DNA of 64,000 bases, taken from Arenibacter sp. F26102. GTDB taxonomy: Bacteria > Bacteroidota > Bacteroidia > Flavobacteriales > Flavobacteriaceae. The first letter of the stretch is position 1. Each line of letters begins with the position of its first letter. The position numbers and the translations under genes are program-made. This document shows positions 57,101 through 64,000 of the stretch, in pieces. The notes under the pieces were generated by a model, which saw only the letters and a program-made list of their open reading frames with translations, was not told where the DNA came from and made no database searches. The stretch covers positions 332,202-396,201 of the forward strand of contig NZ_JALKBC010000002.1 in assembly GCF_023015865.1 (NCBI RefSeq), in the 5' to 3' direction.

Positions 57101-60100
57101 TCCATCAATTCCATCTTTTCCGTCGGCACCCGTTGCTCCGGTATCACCTTTTTCACCTGTCGCTCCGGTTGCACCCGTTGCTCCAGTATCACCCTTGGCA
57201 CCATCAATTCCGTTTATTCCTGCGGCACCTGTATCTCCTTTGACGCCATCAATTCCGTTTATTCCTGCGGCACCGGTATCTCCTTTTGCTCCGGTTTCAC
57301 CTTGAATTCCTTGCTCACCAGTTGCTCCAGTTTCACCTTGAATTCCCTGAATCCCTTGCGCTCCGGTTTCACCTTTGGCTCCGTCAACGCCGTTGGTTCC
57401 ATCTATTCCATCGGCACCCGTTGCTCCGGTATCTCCTTTGACGCCCTGTTCGCCTTTGGCTCCGGTCGCACCAGTAGCACCATCGGCACCTGTTGCTCCA
57501 GTTACACCTTGAATACCTTGAGCTCCAGTTTCACCTTGGATTCCTTGTTCACCAGTATCACCTTTGACGCCTTGGTCGCCTTTGGCTCCGGTCGCACCAG
57601 TAGCACCATCAATTCCGTCAGTTCCCGCGGCTCCAGTTGCTCCAGTTGTTCCAGTTGCACCGGTGGCTCCAGTTGCACCAGTAGCACCGTCAACACCATC
57701 AGTTCCAGCAGCACCAGTTGCTCCGGTAGCACCTGTGGCACCGTCGTTTCCATCAATTCCGTCCTTACCATCGGCACCCGCTGCTCCGGTATCTCCTTTG
57801 ACGCCCTGTTCGCCTTTGGCCCCGGCCGCACCAGTAGCACCATCGGCACCTGTTGCTCCAGTATCACCTTTGGCTCCGTCAACGCCGTTGGTTCCATCTA
57901 TTCCGTCAGCACCAGCTGCACCAGTATCACCTTGGATCCCTTGCGCACCAGTTTCTCCTTGGATTCCTTGTTCTCCCTGTATTCCTTGCTCACCTTTGGC
58001 ACCGTCAACGCCATTGATTCCGTCTATTCCATCGGCACCCGTTGCTCCAGTCTCACCTTTGACGCCATCAATTCCGTCAGTTCCCGCGGCTCCAGTTGCA
58101 CCGGTGGCTCCAGTAGCACCAGTAGCACCGTCAACACCATCAGTTCCAGCAGCACCTGTTGCTCCGGTATCTCCTTTCGCTCCATCGGCTCCAGTTACAC
58201 CTTGTATTCCTTGGGCACCAGTGTCACCTTTTTCTCCTGTTGCACCACTTTCTCCTTGAATACCTTGAGCACCTGTGGCTCCTGTATCGCCTTTGACACC
58301 AGTAGCTCCGTCAACGCCATCAGTTCCTGCTATACCTTGTAGTCCAACCTCACCTTGTATTCCTTGCGCTCCAGTTTCACCCTGGATTCCTTGTTCTCCC
58401 TGTATTCCTTGTTCACCAGTATCTCCAGTATCTCCTTTTTCTCCCTGTTCTCCTTTGGCTCCGGTCGCACCAGTAGCACCATCAATTCCGTCAGTTCCCG
58501 TGGCTCCAGTTGCTCCAGTTGCACCAGTGGCACCGTCGGCACCAGTATCACCTTTGGCTCCGTCAGCACCTGTTGCTCCGGTTGCACCTGTGGCACCGTC
58601 GTTTCCATCAATTCCGTCTACTCCTGCGGCACCTGTGTCACCTTTGACGCCCTGGTCGCCTTTGGCTCCGGTCGCACCAGTAGCTCCGTCAACGCCATCA
58701 ATACCATCTATTCCTGCAGCACCGGTTACACCTTGTATTCCCTGAGCACCCGTTGCTCCAATATCTCCTTTGACGCCATCAATTCCGTTTATTCCTGCGG
58801 CACCTGTATCTCCTTTGGCTCCGGTTTCACCTTGAATTCCCTGAATCCCTTGCGCTCCGGTTTCACCTTTGGCTCCGTCAACGCCGTTGGTTCCATCTAT
58901 TCCGTCAGCACCAGCAGCACCAGTTAAACCTTGTGGACCAACCTCACCTTGAATTCCTTGGTCACCGGTTTCACCCTTAGCACCGTCAATACCATTGGTT
59001 CCATCCATTCCATCGGCACCGGTATCTCCTTTTTCTCCCTGTTCTCCTTGAGCTCCAGTTGCACCGGTATCACCTTTGGCACCATCAATTCCATCAATTC
59101 CGTCTTTACCATCGGCACCTGCTGCTCCAGTGTCACCTTTGGCACCGTCGGCTCCAGTGGCTCCGTCAGCACCCGTTACTCCAGTATCTCCTTTGACGCC
59201 ATCAATTCCGTTTATTCCTGCGGCACCTGTTGCTCCGGTGTCTCCCTTTGCACCAGTAGCTCCGTCAGCACCTGTTGCTCCGGTTGCACCTGTGGCACCG
59301 TCGTTTCCATCAATTCCGTCTACTCCTGCGGCACCTGTATCTCCTTTTGCTCCGGTTTCACCTTGCTCACCTTGGGCTCCAGTTGCACCAGTATCACCCT
59401 TGGCACCATCTATTCCGTCTATACCTGCGGCTCCAGTTGCTCCAGTTGCACCAGTGGCTCCGGTTGTACCATCTGCACCGTTATTTCCAGTTAAACCAAT
59501 CGGGCCTTGTGGTCCGGTATCACCTTTGACGCCCTGGTCGCCTTTGGCTCCGGTCGCACCAGTAGCTCCGTCAACGCCGTTGGTACCATCTATTCCGTCG
59601 GCACCAGCTGCTCCAGTATCACCCTTGGCACCATCAATTCCGTTTATTCCTGCGGCACCTGTTGCTCCGGTGTCTCCCTTTGCACCAGTAGCTCCGTCAG
59701 CACCTGTTGCTCCGGTTGCACCTGTGGCACCGTCGTTTCCATCAATTCCGTTTATTCCTGCGGCACCTGTATCTCCTTTGACGCCCTGTTCGCCTTTGGC
59801 TCCGGTCGCACCAGTTGCTCCTGTTGCTCCGGTTGCCCCAATAGCACCATCAATTCCGTCTATTCCGGCAGCCCCAGTTGCTCCCGTTGCTCCAGTATCA
59901 CCCTTGGCTCCATCAATTCCGTCTATTCCGTCTTTGCCATCGGCACCAGTATCACCTTTAGCTCCATCAGCCCCCGTTGCTCCGGTTTCACCTTGCTCAC
60001 CTTGAGCTCCAGTTGCTCCAGTTGCACCAGTATCACCTTTGGCACCGTCAACGCCATTGATTCCGTCTATTCCATCGGCACCTGTTGCTCCGGTTGCACC

Positions 60101-63100
60101 TGTGGCACCGTCAATTCCATCTTTTCCGTCAGCCCCAGTTGCCCCAGTTGCCCCAGTTGCTCCAGTTGCACCGGTTGCACCAGTATCACCTTTGGCTCCG
60201 TCAGCACCCGTTGCTCCAGTATCACCCTTGGCACCGTCAGCTCCGGTTGCTCCAGTATCACCCTTGGCACCATCAATTCCGTCTATTCCTGCGGCACCGG
60301 TATCTCCTTTTTCTCCCTGTTCTCCTTGAGCTCCAGTTGCACCGGTATCACCTTTGGCTCCGTCAGCTCCGGTTGCTCCAGTGTCACCTTTGGCACCATC
60401 AATTCCGTCTGTTCCGGCGGCACCTGTATCTCCTTTGGCTCCGGTTTCACCTTGAATTCCTTGCGCACCAGTTGCACCGGTTTCACCTTTGACGCCCTGT
60501 TCGCCTTTGGCTCCGGTCGCACCAGTAGCACCATCAATTCCGTCAGTTCCCGCGGCTCCAGTTGCTCCAGTTGCACCGTCGGCTCCAGTTGCTCCAGTTG
60601 CTCCGGTTGCACCAGTATCACCTTTGGCTCCGTCAGCACCCGTTGCTCCGGTATCACCCTTTGCACCATCTATTCCATCTTTACCGTCTGCTCCAGTATC
60701 ACCCTTAGCACCAGTAGCTCCGTCATTTCCATCAATTCCATCTTTGCCGTCAGCACCAGTTGCTCCTGTTGCTCCGGTTGCCCCAATAGCACCATCAATT
60801 CCGTCTATTCCGGCAGCCCCAGTTGCTCCCGTTGCGCCTGTAGCCCCATCAATTCCATCTTTTCCGTCGGCACCCGTTGCTCCGGTATCACCTTTGACGC
60901 CCTGAATACCTTGTGCGCCAGTTGCTCCAGTATCACCCTTGGCACCATCTATTCCGTCTATACCTGCGGCGCCAGTATCTCCTTTTGCGCCATCAATACC
61001 GTCAATTCCATCTTTGCCGTCAGCACCAGTGGCTCCGGTTGCACCTGTGGCACCGTCGTTTCCATCTATTCCGTCTTTTCCATCAGCACCGGTTTCACCT
61101 TGGATTCCTTGTTCACCAGTATCACCTTTGACGCCCTGGTCGCCCTTGGCTCCGGTCGCACCAGTAGCACCATCAATTCCGTCAGTTCCCGCGGCTCCAG
61201 TTGCTCCAGTTGCACCGTCGGCTCCAGTTGCTCCGGTTGCACCAGTATCACCTTTGGCTCCGTCAGCACCCGTTGCTCCAGTATCTCCTTTGACGCCCTG
61301 TTCGCCTTTGGCTCCGGTCGCCCCAGGAGCACCATCAATTCCGTTTGTTCCGTCAGTACCCGTTGCACCGGTATCACCCTTTGCACCGTCATTTCCGTCA
61401 ATTCCTGCGGCTCCTGTATCACCCTTGGCACCGTCAGCACCCGTTGCTCCGGTTTCACCTTGCTCACCTTGGGCTCCAGTTGCACCAGTATCACCCTTGG
61501 CACCATCTATTCCGTCTATTCCTGCGGCACCTGTATCTCCTTTGGCTCCGTCAGCACCTGTTGCTCCGGTTGCACCATTAATTCCGTCAATACCGTCAAT
61601 GCCATCGGCACCTGCTGCTCCAGTGTCACCTTTGGCACCAGTGGCTCCGTCAGCTCCGGTTGCACCAGTATCACCTTTGGCTCCATCGGCACCAGCGGCT
61701 CCGGTTGCACCTGTGGCACCGTCGTTTCCATCTATTCCGTCTTTTCCATCAGCACCCGTTGCTCCGGTATCACCTTGAATTCCTTGAGCTCCAGTAGCCC
61801 CAGTATCTCCTTTGGCTCCATCGGCACCGGCTGCTCCAGTTTCACCTTGAATTCCCTGAATCCCTTGCGCTCCGGTTTCACCTTTGGCTCCGTCAACGCC
61901 GTTGGTTCCATCTATTCCGTCAGCACCAGCTGCACCAGTTTCACCTTGTATTCCCTGAGCACCAGTGGCTCCAGTGTCACCCGTTGCTCCGGTATCACCT
62001 TTTTCACCTGTCGCTCCGGTTGCACCCGTAGCGCCATCAATTCCATCTTTTCCGTCAGCACCGGTTGCTCCAGTATCACCCTTGGCACCATCAATTCCGT
62101 TTATTCCTGCGGTACCGGTATCACCTTTAGCTCCGTCAACACCGTCAACGCCAGCTGCACCAGTTTCACCTTGTATTCCCTGAGCACCAGTGGCTCCAGT
62201 GTCACCCGTTGCTCCGGTATCACCTTTTTCACCTGTCGCTCCGGTTGCACCCGTAGCGCCATCAATTCCATCTTTTCCGTCAGCACCCGTTGCTCCAGTA
62301 TCTCCTTTGACGCCATCAATTCCGTCTACTCCTGCGGCACCTGTATCTCCTTTGGCTCCGGTCGCACCAGTATCACCTTTCGCACCATCAATTCCGTCTA
62401 TTCCATCCGCGCCAGTGGCACCCGTTGCACCAGTTGCTCCGGTTGCACCTGTGGCACCGTCAACACCATTAATTCCGTCAATTCCGTCAGCGCCGGTTTC
62501 TCCGGTTTCTCCTTGCTCACCTTGAACTCCAGTTGCACCAGTATCACCCTTGGCACCAGCGGCTCCGGTTGCACCTGTGGCACCGTCATTTCCATCAATT
62601 CCATCTTTTCCATCAGCACCCGTTGCTCCGGTATCACCTTGAATTCCTTGAGCTCCAGTAGCCCCAGTATCTCCTTTGGCTCCGGTCGCACCAGTAGCTC
62701 CATCAACACCATTGATTCCATCTATTCCATCTGCACCGGTATCTCCTTTTTCTCCCTGTTCTCCTTGAGCTCCAGTTGCACCCGTAGCGCCATCAATTCC
62801 ATCTTTTCCGTCAGCACCCGTTGCTCCAGTATCTCCTTTGACGCCATCAATTCCGTCTACTCCTGCGGCACCTGTATCTCCTTTGGCTCCGGTCGCACCA
62901 GTAGCTCCATCAACACCATTGATTCCGTCTATTCCTGCGGCACCGGTATCTCCTTTTTCTCCCTGTTCTCCTTGTGCTCCAGTTGCACCTGTGGCACCGG
63001 TATCACCTTGGATCCCTTGCGCACCAGTTTCTCCTTGTATTCCTTGTTCACCTGTTTCTCCTTTGACGCCCTGGTCGCCTTTGGCTCCGGTCGCACCAGT

Positions 63101-64000
63101 AGCTCCATCAACACCATCAGTTCCCGCGGCACCAGTGGCTCCGTCAGCTCCGGTTGCACCAGTATCACCTTTGGCTCCGTCAGCACCTGTTGCTCCGGTT
63201 GCACCTGTGGCACCGTCGTTTCCATCTATACCATCTTTTCCGTCAGCCCCAGTTGCTCCCGTTGCGCCTGTAGCCCCATCATTTCCATCTATTCCATCTT
63301 TTCCGTCAGCACCTGTTGTTCCGGTATCTCCTTTCGCGCCATCAATTCCGTCTGTTCCTGCGGCACCAGTTGCTCCGGTAGCACCTGTGGCACCGTCGTT
63401 TCCATCAATTCCGTCTATACCATCTTTACCGTCGGCGCCTGTCGCTCCAGTGTCTCCTTTGGCACCATCTATTCCGTCAGTTCCCGCGACTCCAGTATCC
63501 CCCTTGTCACCTTTGGCTCCGGTCGCACCAGTGTCTCCTTTTTCTCCATTAGCACCTGTAGGGCCTTGAGCACCGGTTATACTTAAACCTATTGGTCCTT
63601 GAGCTCCAGTTGCCCCAGTATCTCCTTTGACGCCCTGTTCGCCTTTGGCTCCGGTCGCACCAGTAGCACCGTCAGCACCTGTTGCTCCGGTATCTCCTTT
63701 CGCGCCATCAATTCCGTCAGTTCCCGCGACTCCAGTATCTCCCTTGTCACCTTTGGCTCCGGTTATACTTAGACCTATTGGTCCTTGAGCTCCAGTTGCC
63801 CCAGTATCTCCTTTGACGCCCTGTTCGCCTTTGGCTCCGGTCGCCCCAGGAGCACCATCTATTCCGTCAGTTCCCGCGACTCCAGTATCTCCCTTGTCAC
63901 CTTTGGGTCCGGTTATACTTATACCTATTGGTCCTTGAGCCCCTGTGGCTCCAGTTGCCCCAGTATCTCCTTTGTCGCCTTTGTCTCCTTTATCACCTTT
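54119..64000 (-). CDS. Giant collagen-like (Gly-X-Y) protein, 5' end beyond window
   Basis: At least 3,293 residues lie in the window and the frame is open to the right edge. No in-frame stop was seen on reading it through, so the first ATG met (59008) is not the start: the same Gly-X-Y register continues 5 kb upstream of it. Gly-X-Y repeats fill 54413-64000. Triplets are [18 protein letters not shown] and few prolines, as in bacterial collagens stabilised by threonine glycosylation and charge. A unique 99-residue C-terminal cap follows ([37 protein letters not shown]); it resembles beta-rich trimer caps in phage and bacterial collagens. No T9SS signal is seen at its C-terminus. Confidence 0.93.
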   Translation of the reverse strand, partial: KGDKGDKGDKGDTGATGATGAQGPIGISITGPKGDKGDTGVAGTDGIDGAPGATGAKGEQGVKGDTGATGAQGPIGLSITGAKGDKGDTGVAGTDGIDGAKGDTGATGADGATGATGAKGEQGVKGDTGATGAQGPIGLSITGAQGPTGANGEKGDTGATGAKGDKGDTGVAGTDGIDGAKGDTGATGADGKDGIDGIDGNDGATGATGATGAAGTDGIDGAKGDTGTTGADGKDGIDGNDGATGATGATGADGKDGIDGNDGATGATGATGADGAKGDTGATGADGATGAAGTDGVDGATGATGAKGDQGVKGETGEQGIQGETGAQGIQGDTGATGATGAQGEQGEKGDTGAAGIDGINGVDGATGATGAKGDTGAAGVDGIDGVKGDTGATGADGKDGIDGATGATGAQGEQGEKGDTGADGIDGINGVDGATGATGAKGDTGATGAQGIQGDTGATGADGKDGIDGNDGATGATGAAGAKGDTGATGVQGEQGETGETGADGIDGINGVDGATGATGATGATGATGADGIDGIDGAKGDTGATGAKGDTGAAGVDGIDGVKGDTGATGADGKDGIDGATGATGATGEKGDTGATGDTGATGAQGIQGETGAAGVDGVDGAKGDTGTAGINGIDGAKGDTGATGADGKDGIDGATGATGATGEKGDTGATGDTGATGAQGIQGETGAAGADGIDGTNGVDGAKGETGAQGIQGIQGETGAAGADGAKGDTGATGAQGIQGDTGATGADGKDGIDGNDGATGATGAAGADGAKGDTGATGADGATGAKGDTGAAGADGIDGIDGINGATGATGADGAKGDTGAAGIDGIDGAKGDTGATGAQGEQGETGATGADGAKGDTGAAGIDGNDGAKGDTGATGTDGTNGIDGAPGATGAKGEQGVKGDTGATGADGAKGDTGATGATGADGATGATGAAGTDGIDGATGATGAKGDQGVKGDTGEQGIQGETGADGKDGIDGNDGATGATGATGADGKDGIDGIDGAKGDTGAAGIDGIDGAKGDTGATGAQGIQGVKGDTGATGADGKDGIDGATGATGATGAAGIDGIDGAIGATGATGATGADGKDGIDGNDGATGAKGDTGADGKDGIDGAKGDTGATGADGAKGDTGATGATGATGADGATGATGAAGTDGIDGATGATGAKGEQGVKGETGATGAQGIQGETGAKGDTGAAGTDGIDGAKGDTGATGADGAKGDTGATGAQGEQGEKGDTGAAGIDGIDGAKGDTGATGADGAKGDTGATGADGAKGDTGATGATGATGATGATGADGKDGIDGATGATGATGADGIDGINGVDGAKGDTGATGATGAQGEQGETGATGADGAKGDTGADGKDGIDGIDGAKGDTGATGATGAAGIDGIDGAIGATGATGATGATGAKGEQGVKGDTGAAGINGIDGNDGATGATGATGADGATGAKGDTGATGAAGINGIDGAKGDTGAAGADGIDGTNGVDGATGATGAKGDQGVKGDTGPQGPIGLTGNNGADGTTGATGATGATGAAGIDGIDGAKGDTGATGAQGEQGETGAKGDTGAAGVDGIDGNDGATGATGATGADGATGAKGDTGATGAAGINGIDGVKGDTGVTGADGATGADGAKGDTGAAGADGKDGIDGIDGAKGDTGATGAQGEQGEKGDTGADGMDGTNGIDGAKGETGDQGIQGEVGPQGLTGAAGADGIDGTNGVDGAKGETGAQGIQGIQGETGAKGDTGAAGINGIDGVKGDIGATGAQGIQGVTGAAGIDGIDGVDGATGATGAKGDQGVKGDTGAAGVDGIDGNDGATGATGATGADGAKGDTGADGATGATGATGATGTDGIDGATGATGAKGEQGEKGDTGDTGEQGIQGEQGIQGETGAQGIQGEVGLQGIAGTDGVDGATGVKGDTGATGAQGIQGESGATGEKGDTGAQGIQGVTGADGAKGDTGATGAAGTDGVDGATGATGATGATGAAGTDGIDGVKGETGATGADGIDGINGVDGAKGEQGIQGEQGIQGETGAQGIQGDTGAAGADGIDGTNGVDGAKGDTGATGADGATGAAGAKGEQGVKGDTGAAGADGKDGIDGNDGATGATGATGAAGTDGVDGATGATGATGATGTTGATGAAGTDGIDGATGATGAKGDQGVKGDTGEQGIQGETGAQGIQGVTGATGADGATGATGAKGEQGVKGDTGATGADGIDGTNGVDGAKGETGAQGIQGIQGETGATGEQGIQGETGAKGDTGAAGINGIDGVKGDTGAAGINGIDGAKGDTGATGATGATGEKGDTGATGADGKDGIDGNDGAKGATGATGADGAKGDTGNTGAAGTNGIDGIDGNDGATGATGATGATGAAGTDGIDGATGATGAKGEKGEQGIQGIQGETGAAGADGIDGVDGINGVDGATGATGAKGDQGVKGDTGATGADGKDGIDGAKGDTGATGADGIDGVDGINGVDGATGATGAKGDQGVKGDTGAQGIQGIQGIQGEKGDTGAAGTNGTDGNDGATGADGATGATGATGAAGTDGIDGATGATGAKGEQGVKGDTGEQGIQGETGAQGEKGEQGIQGEQGIQGETGAQGIQGDTGAAGADGIDGIDGVDGAKGDTGATGPQGEQGETGATGADGAKGDTGAAGINGIDGNDGATGATGATGAAGTDGVDGATGATGAKGEQGVKGDTGATGETGAQGIQGVKGDTGATGATGDTGETGAQGIQGVTGADGAKGDTGDKGNTGATGSTGATGVKGDTGATGAQGNQGETGATGEKGDTGAQGIQGVTGAQGEKGEQGIQGEQGIQGETGAQGIQGDTGAAGADGIDGTNGVDGAKGDTGATGADGKDGIDGVDGAKGDTGATGAQGEQGETGATGADGATGPQGPTGLTGAAGADGATGADGAKGETGAQGIQGEVGPQGIAGTNGTDGAKGDTGAAGIDGIDGAKGDTGAQGPIGLTGNNGADGATGAQGPIGLTGAKGDTGADGKDGIDGAKGATGATGATGAAGIDGIDGAKGDTGATGADGATGATGAKGDTGATGAQGIQGVTGATGADGKDGIDGAKGDTGAQGIQGIQGETGDQGIQGVTGATGPQGPIGLTGATGNNGADGAKGDTGANGNDGATGAKGDTGAQGIQGVTGATGAQGIQGEVGPQGLTGAAGADGVDGVDGAKGETGEQGIQGEQGIQGEKGEKGEAGQDGADGQDGESESGGGFIRSIRSTNTSTTLTANDYTLIVKGDDDTISFPTTPETGRIYIVKVMEKANDNKTNINYIDHEGKHTTNELEDKHIYWFQYDGTDWHQISKD
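54413..63574 (-). repeat. Uninterrupted Gly-X-Y repeat tract (9-bp periodicity)
   Basis: Glycine codons fall every 9 bp in the same register (position 5 modulo 9) from 54419 to 63572, about 1,018 triplets without a shift as read by eye. Longer units recur, such as [16 protein letters not shown] and [16 protein letters not shown]. Several 45-bp DNA copies are nearly identical. Confidence 0.85.
63575..63922 (-). repeat. Three regular interruptions of the collagen repeat
   Basis: At 63575-63586, 63761-63772 and 63911-63922 the pattern becomes GPIGLSITG or GPIGISITG. Each adds four residues between glycines instead of two and shifts the 9-bp register by 6. The reading frame is kept. After three shifts the register returns to the original value. 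Confidence 0.8.

Noticed and set aside
55862..58342. Long plus-strand open frame of 826 codons rich in Ser, Cys, Thr and Gly
   Set aside because: It is the antisense of the Gly-X-Y repeat; a triplet repeat without stops in one frame easily leaves the complementary frames open.
59006..59008. ATG as the start of the collagen-like protein
   Set aside because: The same frame and Gly-X-Y register continue to the right window edge with no stop, so this ATG is internal.
59076..60005. Pro/Ala/Ser-rich plus-strand frame
   Set aside because: Another mirror of the collagen codons. The composition follows from reading the complement of the Gly-X-Y code.
59507..63586. Plus-strand open frame of 1,359 codons
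   Set aside because: Same cause: the complement of GGN-rich repeat codons lacks stop codons. No start context, signal or domain supports it.
63575..63922. Frameshifts in the collagen gene
   Set aside because: The glycine register shifts, but by 15 bp rather than 9 between glycines, so the triplet frame is intact.
54413..64000. CRISPR-like repeat array
   Set aside because: Repeat units are not separated by unique spacers and all lie in one coding frame.

Overview
The window looks like a chromosomal segment of a marine member of the Flavobacteriaceae (phylum Bacteroidota). The evidence is a SusC/SusD pair, many lipoproteins with a lipobox, a protein ending in a type IX secretion (gliding-motility) sorting domain, a DUF5103-type T9SS plug protein, a complete Na+-pumping NQR operon, AT-rich intergenic DNA and TAnnTTTG-type promoter boxes. 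I cannot name the genus from the sequence alone. No rRNA, tRNA, CRISPR array, transposase or phage gene was seen.

Layout. (1) 1-6.9 kb: the 3' part of a di-haem cytochrome c peroxidase, a DUF1080 lipoprotein, a sulfur module (SulP permease, metallo-beta-lactamase/rhodanese fusion, 42-residue membrane peptide) and an exonuclease/GIY-YIG fusion. (2) 7-36.4 kb: a large accessory catabolic region. A tight minus-strand six-gene operon (BASS symporter, MFS sugar porter, esterase, BNR sialidase-like lipoprotein, two neutral-ceramidase-family proteins) is followed by a FadL-type porin on the plus strand. A second minus-strand operon carries a third ceramidase-family protein, a PhoPQ-regulated-type hydrolase, an alpha/beta hydrolase and a YdjC-type deacetylase. 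A plus-strand operon carries a PKD lipoprotein, SusC and SusD. Then come a phosphoesterase with two membrane proteins, an AraC regulator, a DapA-family aldolase, a membrane-anchored PHP phosphoesterase and a membrane-anchored GH31 glycosidase. (3) 36.4-54 kb: mostly core genes: GDPD, T9SS plug protein, nqrABCDEF, a 119-residue conserved-looking protein, apbE, a methyltransferase, map, gpmI, a small ankyrin protein, an unlisted 55-residue membrane protein, M48 and M15 peptidases and a T9SS-sorted protein. (4) 54.1 kb to the right edge: one enormous minus-strand collagen-like gene whose 5' end lies beyond the window.

How the parts work together. The 7-36 kb region reads as an uptake and breakdown locus for a glycolipid or decorated carbohydrate. 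SusCD/PKD and FadL act at the outer membrane, several amide/ester/glycan hydrolases are anchored in the envelope, and MFS and BASS porters lie in the inner membrane. The true substrate is unknown. In the NQR block, ApbE supplies the covalent FMN needed by NqrB and NqrC. The collagen-like gene and the T9SS-CTD gene 78 bp downstream on the same strand are a candidate cell-surface fibre system. Its collagen domain runs in unbroken Gly-X-Y register for about 1,018 triplets. This pair is the most unusual content of the window.
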